This document shows positions 13,601-27,400 of a stretch of DNA of 64,000 bases, piece by piece. The notes below the pieces were generated by a model that saw nothing but the letters and a program-made list of their open reading frames with translations, had not been told where the DNA came from and ran no database searches. The DNA comes from Gavia stellata (taxonomy: Eukaryota; Chordata; Aves; Gaviiformes; Gaviidae): positions 3,410,001 through 3,474,000 of the forward strand of contig NC_082613.1 in the NCBI RefSeq assembly GCF_030936135.1, written 5' to 3'. The translations under genes and the position numbers were made by a program. Positions within the stretch are counted from its first letter, which is position 1. Every line of letters starts with the position of its first letter.

Positions 13601-16600
13601 TATTCTTACTGTGATATAGCTGTTTGTAACATAGAAGGGTTTGTGGCGTGGATATAGTTCTCGTATATACAACATCTGATTGACACAAAACATCTTGGCT
13701 GTGCTATTTTTAGTTTTATCAATGTTGTTCTTGTTAACTAATTTGAACTAATCATTAAAAAGATAGCATATAGAGGATTAAATACAAATTTAGAATTTCA
13801 CATTTTGTACTTCTGCTGTAAACCAAAAGAACTAAATGTCTTGGCACTGAGGAGTGAATTTTACTGTCATCATTTTGAAACCTGAGCTGTGCTGTCCTGC
13901 CTTTCCATGATGAGTCACAGAAACGTGCTTCTGTCCTACCTGCCTGAAAAGGTATAAATCTGTGCAGAAGATGCAATAAACCAGGAAAAAGAGAATGGAA
14001 GTAGAGTAATTCCTGCAGTGTTACCAGTGTGCACGTTTTCGATACTCGCCTTTGCTCTATTCCAGACTATTAACTCAAAATAGTTTGGCTTTCTAATTCG
14101 GTTAAGTTCCAGGTGTCCAATTTGACCAAACCAAACCCATGAGCAATAGTTCCCGATCCCCCTCCTCCCTCCCAGGATTGCCAAAGCCCTCCTCACAGGT
14201 GGGACAGCGTTAACGGGGTAAGCTCTGGGGCAGGGTGGGGACATAAGAGAAGACATTGTGGGTCACATGGAAGGTCTCCCTAGCTCAGTTTCTGACAGTA
14301 ACCAAGACCAGTCTCTAGGGAAAGTTATGGGAATAGCGTGAGACTTAATTATTTTAATCTACTTTATAGCAAAATCTTCACATTCTTTGACATTGTGGCA
14401 GCTGTTTTGTTTTACACTTCAAATAGTTAAATCTCACTCAGAAAAATTCCTCAAGGTCTCTACTTGTAAAGTGCTTCTAGGAAAAAAAATAAGGATAAAT
14501 ACATAGTGCTTTTGGATCTTCTAGCTTCTTGTGTTCCAGCAGAAGTTCAGCACACACCCTTATACTTAGCCTGTACTTACAAAAGTTCAAGTACAGCATC
14601 ACTTCTTAGTTCATCTTAATCATCCCTTTCTGTATTTGTGGTGGAACTGCCAACAGTAAGAGTCCATTTAAAGAAACCGGGGTTAGAAGCATCTTTCTGC
14701 TGGAAGCGTATGCTAAAGTTCAGGGGGTGCCTGAACTTTAAGTATGGAGAAGGGAGGAAATGGCCTGAAATGAGGGAGTATCACATTGTGTCTCTTAAGC
14801 ATTCCAAATCTTCCCCGTTTTGAGGGCTGTTTCCATTGGAAGCTTGGGCTGATTTGTGGGGTTTATTGAACCAGACTTCACAGGAGTGCTTTGTCCCCTT
14901 CACGTCCATCTCAGAACAGATAGAAAGACTGGAAAATTTAGACCCCCGTAGTAATGTCTGCTCTCATTAATGCAGATCTGGAAGCTGAAGAGGTACTGTT
15001 TGGTCCTTCGTAAAGTTACCAAAAGTTAAATTCCTGGATCTTTCCCAGGAAGGGTCCTGCATTTTGCAACTAGGGCTTCTGGATTAATTACTCTACAAAC
15101 CTGCACTAGCTAAAAACATCAGATTAAAAATTAACTTGTTAACTAGTCAGTGGTTATCTACAGATTTGTGAGCAAAAAAGCTTTTTTGGGAGAAAACTTG
15201 GCTTTTCTAATGGCAACAGTTGTATTTCAGGAGTTGTTTTTCGGTGGTTTCCATCAGAACCCTTCTTTCTTTGAGCTGTCAGGATAAGTGTGCTAGTGTT
15301 AGCCCACTGTAACTTTAATGTCTTGTAAATGATGGGGTTTTTGCTGGGGATGTGTGTGTGGTTTTGGTTTTGGCTTTTTTTGCTGTGTTGAATTGTTCCT
15401 GTCAGTGCCAGAAGGCGGACAGATGAAATGCAGTTTAAAGAAATGACTGCTTTTAAAGCCCTGTGCAAGTATAATTCAACATGGGCGAAAACTGGAGCCT
15501 TTACTTATACTTTGTAAATTTTCTTGTATATGACATGTATCAATTATTCTATTAACGTTAGAAAAAAAATGTTTAAGCAGAAAACTTGAATAGTGTGAAT
15601 GGAATAGTTTGCAAATGGTAGGGATTAGATGGCCACAGGCTGAGCAGCAATATTAATGTTTAATTATTTTATAAATCTAGAATTTAGCTAGGAACTGAAT
15701 AGGAAGATCTAATAATAGTTTATGGCAACATCATCAGTATGATATTAATGCTAGCAACCAAGTACATTGAGTATGTGTTTAAATTTTTTAAGCCATTTCT
15801 GTGCTACATAACTTGTCTGTCTTTGCTTGCTCTTTAAAATAAAAAGTGTGGGGGAAAGGGTTTATTAAACTTCTGTAATACTAAACTTAAGGTAATAATG
15901 CAGTTTCAAATTCAAGGACTCTGTCATCAGGTCAGTCTCTGTAATAAACAGGTTTTGTAAGGTGCTATGAGAATTTTTCTGTTTAAATGTAAGATGGGGG
16001 TTGTATTGCTGCCCTTTTTCTTTTTTTTTTTTTTTTTAATATGTGAAAGTTTGGGGTGTTTTTGAAGCTTATCCCACTCAGGAATCTTTGAAGGTGGTGC
16101 CTTTTTTTTTTTTTTTCCCCAGTCTTCTTGCGTAGATTGTAAATAAAATTTTCAACCTTTAGAGCCAAAGTGGAATTCTCTTAAACTCAGCTCTTCAGTC
16201 GGCCTCTGAGGTGAAGTACTCTAAAGGATCAAAGACAAATTTCTTCAAAAAAATTATATCAACCTCTACATGGTTTTTAAAATTACTTTTAAAAAGGCTA
16301 GTGAAAGTAAATAGCTTAAATTGCCTACTTGATAGTTACTCTCTGGCAATGTCATTTCACAGACTTTTCTTTATAGATTGGTAACTGATCTTCATGAACA
16401 GAAAATTATGAAGTTAAGCCTTTAATGTTGTATTTCCTTCTTTGTCTTAACAGCTCAAAGGGAAGAGAAAAAGCATGAAGATAGAGCAGAACCTACATCA
16501 GCATCGAAGAAAGCAGTTGCATCTATAATGGAGAAACAGACGTCTTCTCTCACTAAAAATCTTCCTTCAAAGAAGGTCCCATCCTTCTCTAACACATCAC

Positions 16601-18443
16601 TAACTAAGCAGCCGCTTAAACCTGCTGGAAGTTTCAAAGGTGTAATTCCCAAGAAACCTTGGCCTTCATCAGGCAGTGTTCCTTCATCAGGCAGCGTTCC
16701 TTCAAAACATTCATCTCTTTCTCATGGCTCGTCGGTTTCCAAAAAACCAGCTACATCTTCCAGTTTGGGTGGAGGACTCAAAAAGCCTTCACTGTCTTCC
16801 ATTTCTACCGCATCTGGAAGTAGTCAAGCAAAAGCATCAGCTAGCCCTATGCAGTCACAACCCAACTCTCAGATTCGACAAAATATTCGACGGTCCCTAA
16901 AAGAAATTTTATGGAAGAGGTGGGAATTCATAGCACTTACTTTATGTAGGAAGCTACAACTAGATGTAAATGTTTAGCCTGCAGAGTTTTGTTTAATTCT
17001 TGATATTGAGGCATTGAATTTATACTACAAATTACTACAAGTATAATTGGCATTTCAGGTTTATATTAAAAAAAAAAAAAAATCCTGATATAAAATAAAT
17101 GTGCATGTGAAAATGCCTTTAAAAAAAAAGGAACCTCACTGTTCCATTTATATTGAGGCAATAACAGTTGAAGAATTAAATTACAGCATAAGAGCTTTTA
17201 TAATGCAGGTGCTCTGAAGTTTCAAAATCTGGTGATGGCAGTGTTTGGAGGTGTGGAGGCTGTAGAGAACATAGAATGGGAAATACTGTAGTGAAAGGTT
17301 AAAGGCTTACTGAAGTAGAGATTCTCTCCCCTCCCAACATAAAAATCAAGAACAAACACTGGCCAGCGGACAACTGTATCACTTAGGAAAGAAAAAAAAC
17401 ACCCAAACAAACAAAAGCAAATTGTCCCACAACAATTATTAAAGCTACTGCCAGCCATCCATACTTATTATAGACCACTGCGCTCTGGTATTGTCTCTGA
17501 AATGGAAATGCTGTTCACAGTGGAAAATCTGGGACTAAAACTCAAGTGCTTGGGCTCCCTGTGTCGTTCACGGCAGAGAAACTCCTAACTTCAGTGCCAT
17601 GGGCAGGAGTGGCGGTAAAGGCTGACGACAGTTCACAAAGGCTGTCTTCTCTGGCAGCCGGTGGACAGTAGTGAAAGGTTGCCGTAGTTCACAGTTCAAG
17701 GTCCTGAGATAAATTTTGGCTTTGAGATGTCTTTTAAAGGAGTCTTGAGCCCTCACTGAGTGAGGAGGGGAGCCTAGGTTAGCTCCTTCCTCTGAAAAGT
17801 GAGTTTTTATGAATGCTACCTGAAGATTCATGCCTAACATAAATGTATGTACCCTTTTTTGTTTTTAACAGAGTCAATGATAGCGATGATCTGGTCATGA
17901 CAGAGAGTGAAGTAGGGAAAGTAGCACTCAATATTGAGAAGGAGATGTTTAATTTGTTTCAAGTTACGGACAACAGATACAAGAGTAAATACCGTAGCAT
18001 CATGTTCAATCTCAAGGACCCCAAAAACCAGGTTTGGAATTTCCTTAAACAGTAAACATATACTGAAATATACTTTTGGTTTTTAATGATATGTCGAATT
18101 CTACCCTCAACATTAAGAGTTTCAAGATAGAGACTTATGAATTATGCTATAAAAGATTATTATAAAGCCATTCAAATCTTTAAAAGAAAATTTTTATCCA
18201 GTAGGAATTCATAGTCTACTTTAGTTGATCATGTGTATTTATTACGTTTGGGCATTTGGTGTGAAATATTTATTTACAGAATGGCTTTCTTAAAATAAAT
18301 ACAGACTTTATTATTTGTTCTCTTGTGACGTTCTGTAGTACATGTTGGATACTGCCCATGTACATGATCGTATTTATGCTTTAAAAGAAAAAAATGGATG
18401 CTGGTGCAGATGAAAATATCCACTAGAGAACACCTGAAACAAC

Positions 18444-18474
<31 letters not shown>

Positions 18475-21400
18475 CTGCAATAGATATGAAACAGGAGAGT
18501 GGCTGCTCAACTTCTGACATTCCTATTCAGTTATATTGATAGATATTGATGATAATGAGGAAAATTTGTAGTTTGCGTTTGTTTCATCCTTATTTTTTGG
18601 TTGCTGCACCCTTCCAAATTTGCTTATAAGCAGCCGATATTTTTAATAGAGAATTAAGAAACTGGAACAGGTTTTGCTTGTTCAGCACTGCAAATCTTGT
18701 TAGTTACCCAAGCAGGTTCTCTTCAGCATAGCAGCAAAGTCTGTTTTGTTTTCAGGGACTTTTTCATCGTGTCCTTCGTGAGGAAATCTCACTGTCAAAA
18801 CTAGTGAGAATGAAACCAGAAGAGCTTTTATCTAAAGAACTGTCTGTATGGAAAGAGAAACCAGCTAAAGCAGTAAGTAACATAATTTTCCTCTGTGTCC
18901 TTAGAGATGAATTAAGAGCGAGTTCGCCAACCCTTACCACCCATATTATGTTAATGCACCATTTTCTTCCTAATGAAATACTAATAATGTTCAGTTTCAA
19001 TATCCTTTTTTGTCTACCGCCAGCCAAATGATAACAAAGTATGGAATAAAATTATAAAACAAATACGTGGACTTTTTACCAAAATGGTTTTGTTTCTTTC
19101 AGATGATAGAGTCAAGAAGCAAATCTCATGAAATCAAGAAAACATCTGCAAAACGGGAACATATGCAAGTTGTAAATATGGAAGATTCTCCGCCAGTGTC
19201 TGATTCAGATGTAAGTATTGGCTATTGCTTTAGCACAAAGACATAGAGGGAGATAAATGGTAACTAGGGCCTCAAGTTTTTCATCAGAAGTGCAGATTGT
19301 TTCAACGAACTGTAGGGATATTATCACCTAGTAGGTGTGCTATGAGCATTTTTCCTTTTAGTTTGAAGGAGTGTGACAACCAAATGATAGGCACATTTTG
19401 CATGTGCTTCTAAAATGCTGTGTGTTTTTCAGCCCTTGCTGTCAATTTCCAGAGAAATCTTTTATTTCTGAACAGTAGCTATCTACTTCAGAACACCGCG
19501 GAATGAAATGAGAACAAATATTATTTGAGAACTCTCTCTGAAATGATATGCTTTAACCAAGGCCTTCAATCTTTTTTTTAAACTACTAAAGTTAATTAAC
19601 AGTTTCAAAAGTATTTTTTGTGCTTGAAATTAATGATTAACTGGAATATTTCTTGTGTTTATTCACTTTTAGGAGCAGCAAGAGTCAGCCCGAACTGCAC
19701 CAAATTTAAACAGTGCTCCTTCTCTAGATGTCTTTAGCAGTATGTTGAAGGATACAACAAGTCAACATCGAGCCCATCTTTTTGACCTGAACTGCAAAAT
19801 CTGTACAGGTATCTACAGTACTGACCTTGTGCAAAGTAAAAGAATTGTTATCTTAAGAGTGTTGCTTGTTTATTTGTTTTTCTCCAAACTGTTTCACTGT
19901 TAAATAGTAATTAAAGGTTTTTAAAATAAATTTATAGGTCAGATTTCAGCATCCGAAGATGAAGGGCCACCTAAGAAGATAAAGTTAGTGGCCCCTGTTA
20001 AAAAGGCAGAGTCGAAATCAAAACCAGAAGTTCAGCCTAAGTATGAGAGTTCTGCACCAACGCCAACAGCAGAGCCTGTCAAGGAGGCCGTCTCTGAAGA
20101 CGCAATGGAGACTGAAGTTGGACCGGTAGCAGAAACAGTTTCTCAGCCAAGCGTAGAAAGAACTTATGTTCCTACAACTCAGGGCTATAACAATACAGAG
20201 TCTTCTGTACCTGAAGAAGCTTCTGCTTTTCCTGCCTCTTGTGCTGGCGGAGTTGTCACAACCGTAACAGTTTCTGGTAGAGACCCTAGGACAGCAATGA
20301 GCAGCTCCTCTGGTATTGTGACACCAGCCCTGCGTTCTGGTCCTGCATCTGACAAAGTTTCAACAGGAGAAACAAAACAAGAAACTTCAAAACCCATTAT
20401 GACTGTCCCCAAATCAATATTAACAAAACCGTCATCCTCACCAGATCCAAGATACTTAGCAGTTCATCATTCACCCAATATCAAGTGCGTATACGTAAGA
20501 GTAAGCCAAGCTACCGAATCTTTAATGTGGTTATCTTCAAAGTCCCATGTGTCCCACATCCCGTTCCCCTCCCCCCAATCAAAAGGCATGTTCAACTTTA
20601 AAGTTCAGGTAGCCTGATTCAGATTTTTAATCTGTCATCTCCTCATTTACCTTCTCTAGTTGGTAAAATTTCCTGAGCATCAGTGCATGTTGACAGCAAA
20701 GATTCTACAGTGTGTTTCAGCACATAAATAAAACTTGAAGGTGTTATGCAGACTTAGAAGTCTGCACGTATGTTAATATATAGGAAGCAAGTGTATGTGA
20801 GAGATAGTTTAAAGGCATTTCCAGATTTTCATCCTATATTGAAATACTGTTACATCTGAATTTATGAATATGAATTAAAATTAGGCAATAGACCAGCTTG
20901 AAAGGAAGTGGATTTCTTTCATATTTTGGGTATATACAGTAATAAAATTAAATACTCCAATGTATATCCTTATGAAACTGCAGTTAAAAGCTTTTTGTTC
21001 ATAGCAAGTTCTTTTACTTGAGAATCTCTTTCAGATACATATTGTTGACTCAGTTAGTGGGAAATACATGATTCAGATTAGTTTGTTACAGAGTCAGGAT
21101 CACAACAGTTACAGTGCTAACCTAGTTTTATAGAAGTCCTATCTTTTGGCATCTTTTTGCCTGTCTGCAGCTACAAGTTTCTTTTCTGTTGCTCCTTGCT
21201 TTTTTCACTAATACCAAGTTAGTAGAAAACATTAACAAAGCATTTAGTAAAAACTCTGTTATATGTTTAAAATAAAATATTTGATCAATAGGAGGAGGGA
21301 AGAAAAGAAAAAAACGCAGGGACTGTTCTCATTTGTATTCTGTAACCTTTCTGTTTTGGATTTGTTTTGCAGCGTTGCAGAGCCACGCTCACCTCAAGAC

Positions 21401-24400
21401 AGCGATACTTCCCTCTTTCTCTCTCGTCTCAACACCATTTGGAAAGGATTTATTAACATGCAAAGTGTGGCCAAATTTGTCACTAAAGCATATCCTGTCT
21501 CCGGGTGTTTTGATTATCTTAGCGAGGTTAGCACTGCCATGTTTATGTGTGTAGAATAAATCTGTACTGCAGTTCCCGGTGCTAGAAAGGCTGGGCTCAC
21601 TATATATATAGTTATTTTAGAACTGTAGCAGTGGTAAATGGCATCCCTTTAGTAATAGGAAAAGTAGCTCAAGAAAAAAAAAAGCGCCTTTTAAAAATTC
21701 CTCACAAATATGTGAAGAATTCTCACGTCTTTAAACATATTTATACATATGTTAGGATCTAATGTGGAATAATACCTTTATTTCAGCTTCCTTTTTTGAA
21801 AAGTTTTAGAGCCACTATTTTAAAGTAGATTTCTTATCTAGTTCAAGAACAGAATGGGTTACGGATGTGATCTGTTACAAAATTTTGTTTGGCCATTTAT
21901 GAAAAATATCATCCTTTTTACTAATTCTCAAGTATAAATAGTTGGATGATACTTTTCTGGGAGGGTGTACATTCAAATAATGAGACTGTATAAAGGTTTG
22001 TGCTAAAACAAATAAGTTTTCTTTCCCTCATTTTTTCTCTGAAGTGCGTTTTATGTGACTGTTAGGAAGTTTCAAACACAAATGTGTGTTTAGGACTTTT
22101 ATTAGTAGGGTTGGTGGTTCTTATTGGTATTGCTTTTGCTAAAATGAGTTTCAGTGTCCTCATGAGAGGAAGCTCACTAGAATTCATGCACCTTGTAGTC
22201 ACGAGTGCAGCATTTCCTGAGAAACTGAAAGTGTGGAGAAAATCTATATTTTAAATAGCAGCTTCCCTATAAAAACAAAGCCAATAATGGGCATACAGAA
22301 CTATTAGACATTTTGCTGCTATCCTTGTTTGGGAATGCTTTTTCTGTTTCATGTATACTGTTAGCCTTTTGGTAACGTGCCATAATTAAACACCTTGAAA
22401 TTTAGAAATAGCCTGTCTGAAATTAGAAAAGGATGTATGAAAGTTTACCAAAATATAATAGTGCATTAGCCACTAGGCTAGTGGGATGGGGCAACCTTCA
22501 CTGCTTTTAAACATTAGTCTCTTTTGGTTTTTCTCATACTACCATGTAATACTTCTTGTTTAGGATTTACCAGATACAATTCACATTGGTGGGAGGATCT
22601 CACCGAAGACAGTCTGGGATTATGTTGGCAAACTCAAATCTTCGCTTTCTAAGGTATTCACTTAAAATCCTTTGCAAAACCCGGAAGAAAAATACAGCAA
22701 TAGAAAATGACAACTTTGTATAATATAAATTAGTAAACAGCAAATACTGACATATGTCACACCTGGAAAACTACAGACACCACTTACTGCTTTGAAATTT
22801 TTCATTTATTGAAGAAACATGTTTATTGACCTGCAGATCCTTTTGATCTCTCTCTCCTGTGTAGGAGTTAAATCTTCATACCATTTATTCCTAAGCATAA
22901 ATAATCTATTTATTCAGTATTGAAGATTGAAATTCAAATTTTAAAGAAAAGGAGCTTATCATTGAATGTATTTAATAGATTTTACTATTAAAAACACTTC
23001 AGAAGTGAAAAAATGATGCACAGTACACAGATGTCATCATGAAACTAAGAATTTTCTATTTCTTTCATATGAATTTGAGCCTCAAGATGTTTAGTTTGAT
23101 GTAAGATACACAAGTAATCTGTATTTCTGAAAATGACAAACCTAATTCTGTTTTAATATTACAAATTGAACAACAGTAGTCTCTTAAAGCTAGAGTATTG
23201 CCTTAAAAACATAGTTGGAGTGATAAATGTACAATTTATTTTTACCCCTGGAATTTGCCCTTTACCATTTTATTTGCTGGTATGCTGCAGGTTGAATTTT
23301 TCCACTTTGCTTTTGTATTACAGGAATTGTGTTTGATTCGTTTCCATCCTGCAACAGAAGAAGAAGAAGTTGCCTATATCTCTCTCTACTCCTATTTTAG
23401 CAGTCGTGGTCGTTTTGGTGTTGTAGCTAATAACAACAGACATGTCAAGGATCTCTACCTGATCCCCCTGAGTACTAAGGACCCAATACCTTCCAAACTC
23501 TTGCCCTTTGAGGGACCAGGTAAGCACAAAACAGGGGAGGTTAAATGCTAGGTAAAATCACAAAACAAAGGTCAATCTGAGACAAGTTGTTATTGAATGT
23601 TTAATGTAAGCATTATTAAATTTTTTTTACATAAAACCAATTTTAAAGTATGTAAATAGGGAAAAATTGGATATCCAACTCTGTTCAAGATAAAATTGTC
23701 TGAAATTTACATAGCCTTTCCAACAAGATGCTTATATGCTATTAGGAGGATGAGTTTACCTGTAAAATCAAGTATGTGGAACAGCCACTATACTGAAAAA
23801 CAAACAAAAAAAGCCAAAAAACCCCCACCCTATCTTCAGCAACCCATAAATCCACAAAACCTAGGCCCTTACAAGCCATTCACTGTCGCTTAAATCAAGC
23901 AGGAAACTTAGCCCACAGAGGAGTCAAGAAACCTATGAAGATCAAGTTTATAGTGTTTTATTTTATTTATTTATAGTGGTTTCACTACATTGTTACTGTC
24001 TCATGCTAAGTATTGTGCTGTACGTGCAATATGGTGCACAAGGTGTTTGAAATGTTTTGTTCTATTTGGAGCAAACTAGCCAAATCACTGACTTCTGAAA
24101 ATTGGTTTGTTGGGGGGTAAAAGGCATCCACATTCCTTAGGGTTAGTAGGTGGTAGACAGTAGTTAGTATAGGCAGGTTATATTATAATCTTCTATTTTT
24201 AGATAAAATTACCAGTAGTAATGTCTGGCTTGAGTTTGCCCCATGTTTGTGCGTTGAACATGGTGACAGAAGAACTGAGAATAAATTCAGCCATGAAACA
24301 TCCTTCTATTACAAAATTTGAAGTCATCTTCATCTGAGGATGGAGGAAGTGCATATGCTTAGTTTCCAAATAAGTATCTGGGGTTTTATATAAAATAACA

Positions 24401-27400
24401 GATTGAGAAGCTGAAGAACTGCAGGTTACATTGAAGGTAATACTTCATTGTCGTAGCAATGGTTTGCAAAATATTAAACGGTAGGTATGAAACAGCAAAC
24501 ATGCCAGGAGCTGACCTTTCTGAGAAGCTGACTGTCTACTCCTCAAATACAAGTTTAGGACTAAACTCAAGAAACCATTCTCAGAGCTTATATGCAGGAG
24601 CAACAGTGTCTGGGACAGGTTTTCATGTGTTAATGGTATATGACTTCAACAACAACAAATGATACATCGTTAGTTAAATGCTTTACCTTCCTCCATGAGA
24701 TTGCAAAGGGCACTTGCTCTGCATCCTCAGACAAGATTTTTCTCATACACTCCAAGTCTGTCTTACCCATCCTTGAACAGTGCAGAGTCTATGTCATTGT
24801 TTTTAGGGTATAGCTAAAAAGGCAGGATTATTGCTATCTAAATTATCGCAACATAGCTATAATTGTTGAATCTCAGCACCTCATAGTCTTTAACTTACTG
24901 AGTTCTTGAAAGGTAGGCAAAACCTGCTATCACCATTTCATAGCCAAGAAGTGAAAACACTAAGTGCAGAACACTTTTGGCCCAGGGACGTAGACAAAGA
25001 GTCTTGACTCATGGACTGGTTTTTCCAGCCAGAACAAAAGAAATGCCCTCCTTTCTGGACAGTAACACAGGAATGGGATTGGCCATTGAATCAGCTGTCA
25101 ACGTCTGCAGTCTTTTGCTGGGCTAGTAAATAACCTATGTTAGGGAGGCGTTTACCTAGTTGTTGCCTATTTGTGTTCCTGTGGAAATACCAGCTTTCCT
25201 TTTTACACTTCCTTTTACTTTTCCATGATAGGTTTATTTTCAAATGAAACTTTCATCTTAGATTGGAGGTTGGCAAATGTAGACAAGCTCTAGTAAGTAT
25301 TAGTACAGAAATTTTGTAACGTCAGCCTGGTTTTGTTGAGTTTCAAGTGCAAAAGTTTTTCAAAACTGGAGGGAATCCCTCAGAAGAAATACAGGTATCA
25401 TTTGCAGGTGGTGTTCATCGAGGCGGATTTTATGAGTCAGGTTTTCAAATTGCAATACATATTTGTAGGCAAAGTGGATTAAAGCATAGCAATAGAAACA
25501 AGGTTCCAAAGGCAGAGAGGCCATATGATGTAACAGTTTCCTAGAAGACCCACTTAGACTTCTGCCATCAACTCACACTGCTCGGAAACTTCCGTAGCAG
25601 CCTTTACCTCATAGCTGTGCTAAGTTGTGTTCATATTTTAAAACCGGATCCAGTATGGGGGGGGGCAAAAAAATCAGGTAAGCTGTTTTTCTGGTTTTGT
25701 GTATGTATTAAAACCACAGCATAAACCACATGTAATCCATATTTTTTAATGACATCTGATGGAATTTAACGCTTTTTCTTTCTTTCACAATCAATAAAAA
25801 TATTTTATGGAAAGTGGTCATTGTCTCCTTAAATTTAATCGTGTACCTTCAAATAGCCTTTAGCAAGGACTCGAAAAGCATTATGATCTAGATAGCTTAA
25901 GATGATTTGATAAGTATGACTGGAGGGGGGAGGAGGGAGAGGACAATAAAACCCTGCCACTCCAGAAATCCTAGTTAGAAGATACTCCAGCTGTATCAAC
26001 CAGTTCCATCATGCACGTATGGATTATGAATTTCTCCTGTTTTCTGATGGACTGGATTTGGAACACAACTGAGGACTTCTGAACTGCGCTAGTACCTAGA
26101 AGATCTACAAAAAACTTTGACATGGGTGATTTAAAAACAGAGGAAAATGGAAGGTTATCCATATTTATGCTTAATTCATCTCAGACATTTATTACCACTT
26201 TTCATGGATCGGTTGGCTCTTCTGCATTGTCTTTTTGCAACGGTTTAGTGTATGTGAATTTACTTGTCTGTTTCACATACACACTTAACATTATTTAGTG
26301 CTTTCATCTGTAGATCTCAAAGCACTTCGTAAAAAATGGTATAATCAGACTTAATTACCAATAGAAAGTGATTTGTTGAGGGATTTAGTGGCAACGTTGG
26401 GAACGTAACAAGTATCTTACATAGTTAAAATAAATGAATTTTAATAAGACAGCCATATCTCAGCAAAGGATTCCACAAATGTTGATATATCTCTCTTGGT
26501 AGTTAACAATAGGAAGTGTTTTTTCTTGAAGTATGAAGGCATGAAATCTCCTCATGCTGTTTAGAATGCTCGTAAAAATTGCAGCAAATGGAACAAAATT
26601 TTAACTGTCCTCTGAATGGAGTTAGGTGTCTTCATCTCGGCAGATATCACTATGACAAGTAGCAGTAGTAGAAGAACATGGCATTACGAACCTTATTTTC
26701 TATGCCAGCCAATTCCATCCAGCAAGTGTACCTTAATGTGCAGCAGTGTTACAATGCTGGAAGTGATCTATATCCCTGAATTAAGGGTGCACAAATTTGA
26801 CGATAGTTGTCAGTTGCTCGCATGATTAATTGGGACAAATATTTAAATGGTGGTGATAAAATTTAAAGAATATCTTGTATTGGTCTCTGCAGTTTAAAAA
26901 TGTACACCATGGGCATGCTTAATCCATTCCCGTGGTTTTGTCATTAAGGTATAGAAATTTGGCATGTATCTTTAACAGTGCAGGTAACTTCTTACCAGCT
27001 GATGATGTCAGGGAAAGATGTGGCCATTATATGCATAAATATGGTAAAACTGATTTAATGAAAAAATGTATTTAAGGGTAAGAAAACCAAATATTCATCC
27101 AATACTAATATTTAGTATATCCTGATTTAATGGCTTTAGTTACAGGATGTAACTCAATAAAACCAGCATGTGGACTTCAAATACATAATAGAATAATAAC
27201 TATTTTATAAATAATTTAGCACTGAAAACTACTAATTCTGCCGACACAGCTTGCAGCACTTTTAAAATGCTTGCTTGTGAAAGAGAGTCGTTGAGCAATA
27301 GTTGGAGACTGCAGCCAACATTTTCCTTATTACCTAAAATTAAGCACTTAAGCTGTTTACGGAGATTGAAATAGAATGGGACTGACCTGTGAAATGCTGG

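Larger units (their letters stand above)
2638..16453 (+). other. Large DIDO1 intron (13.8 kb)
   Basis: The intron lies between the linker exon and the TFIIS exon. It is mostly AT-rich with many mononucleotide runs. The first kilobase could be the 3'UTR of a read-through short isoform (stop 2685-2687, AATAAA 3671-3676). A relatively GC-rich patch at about 8040-8480 stands out but matches nothing I recognise. No conserved protein motif was found in the short frames inside. Confidence 0.7.
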
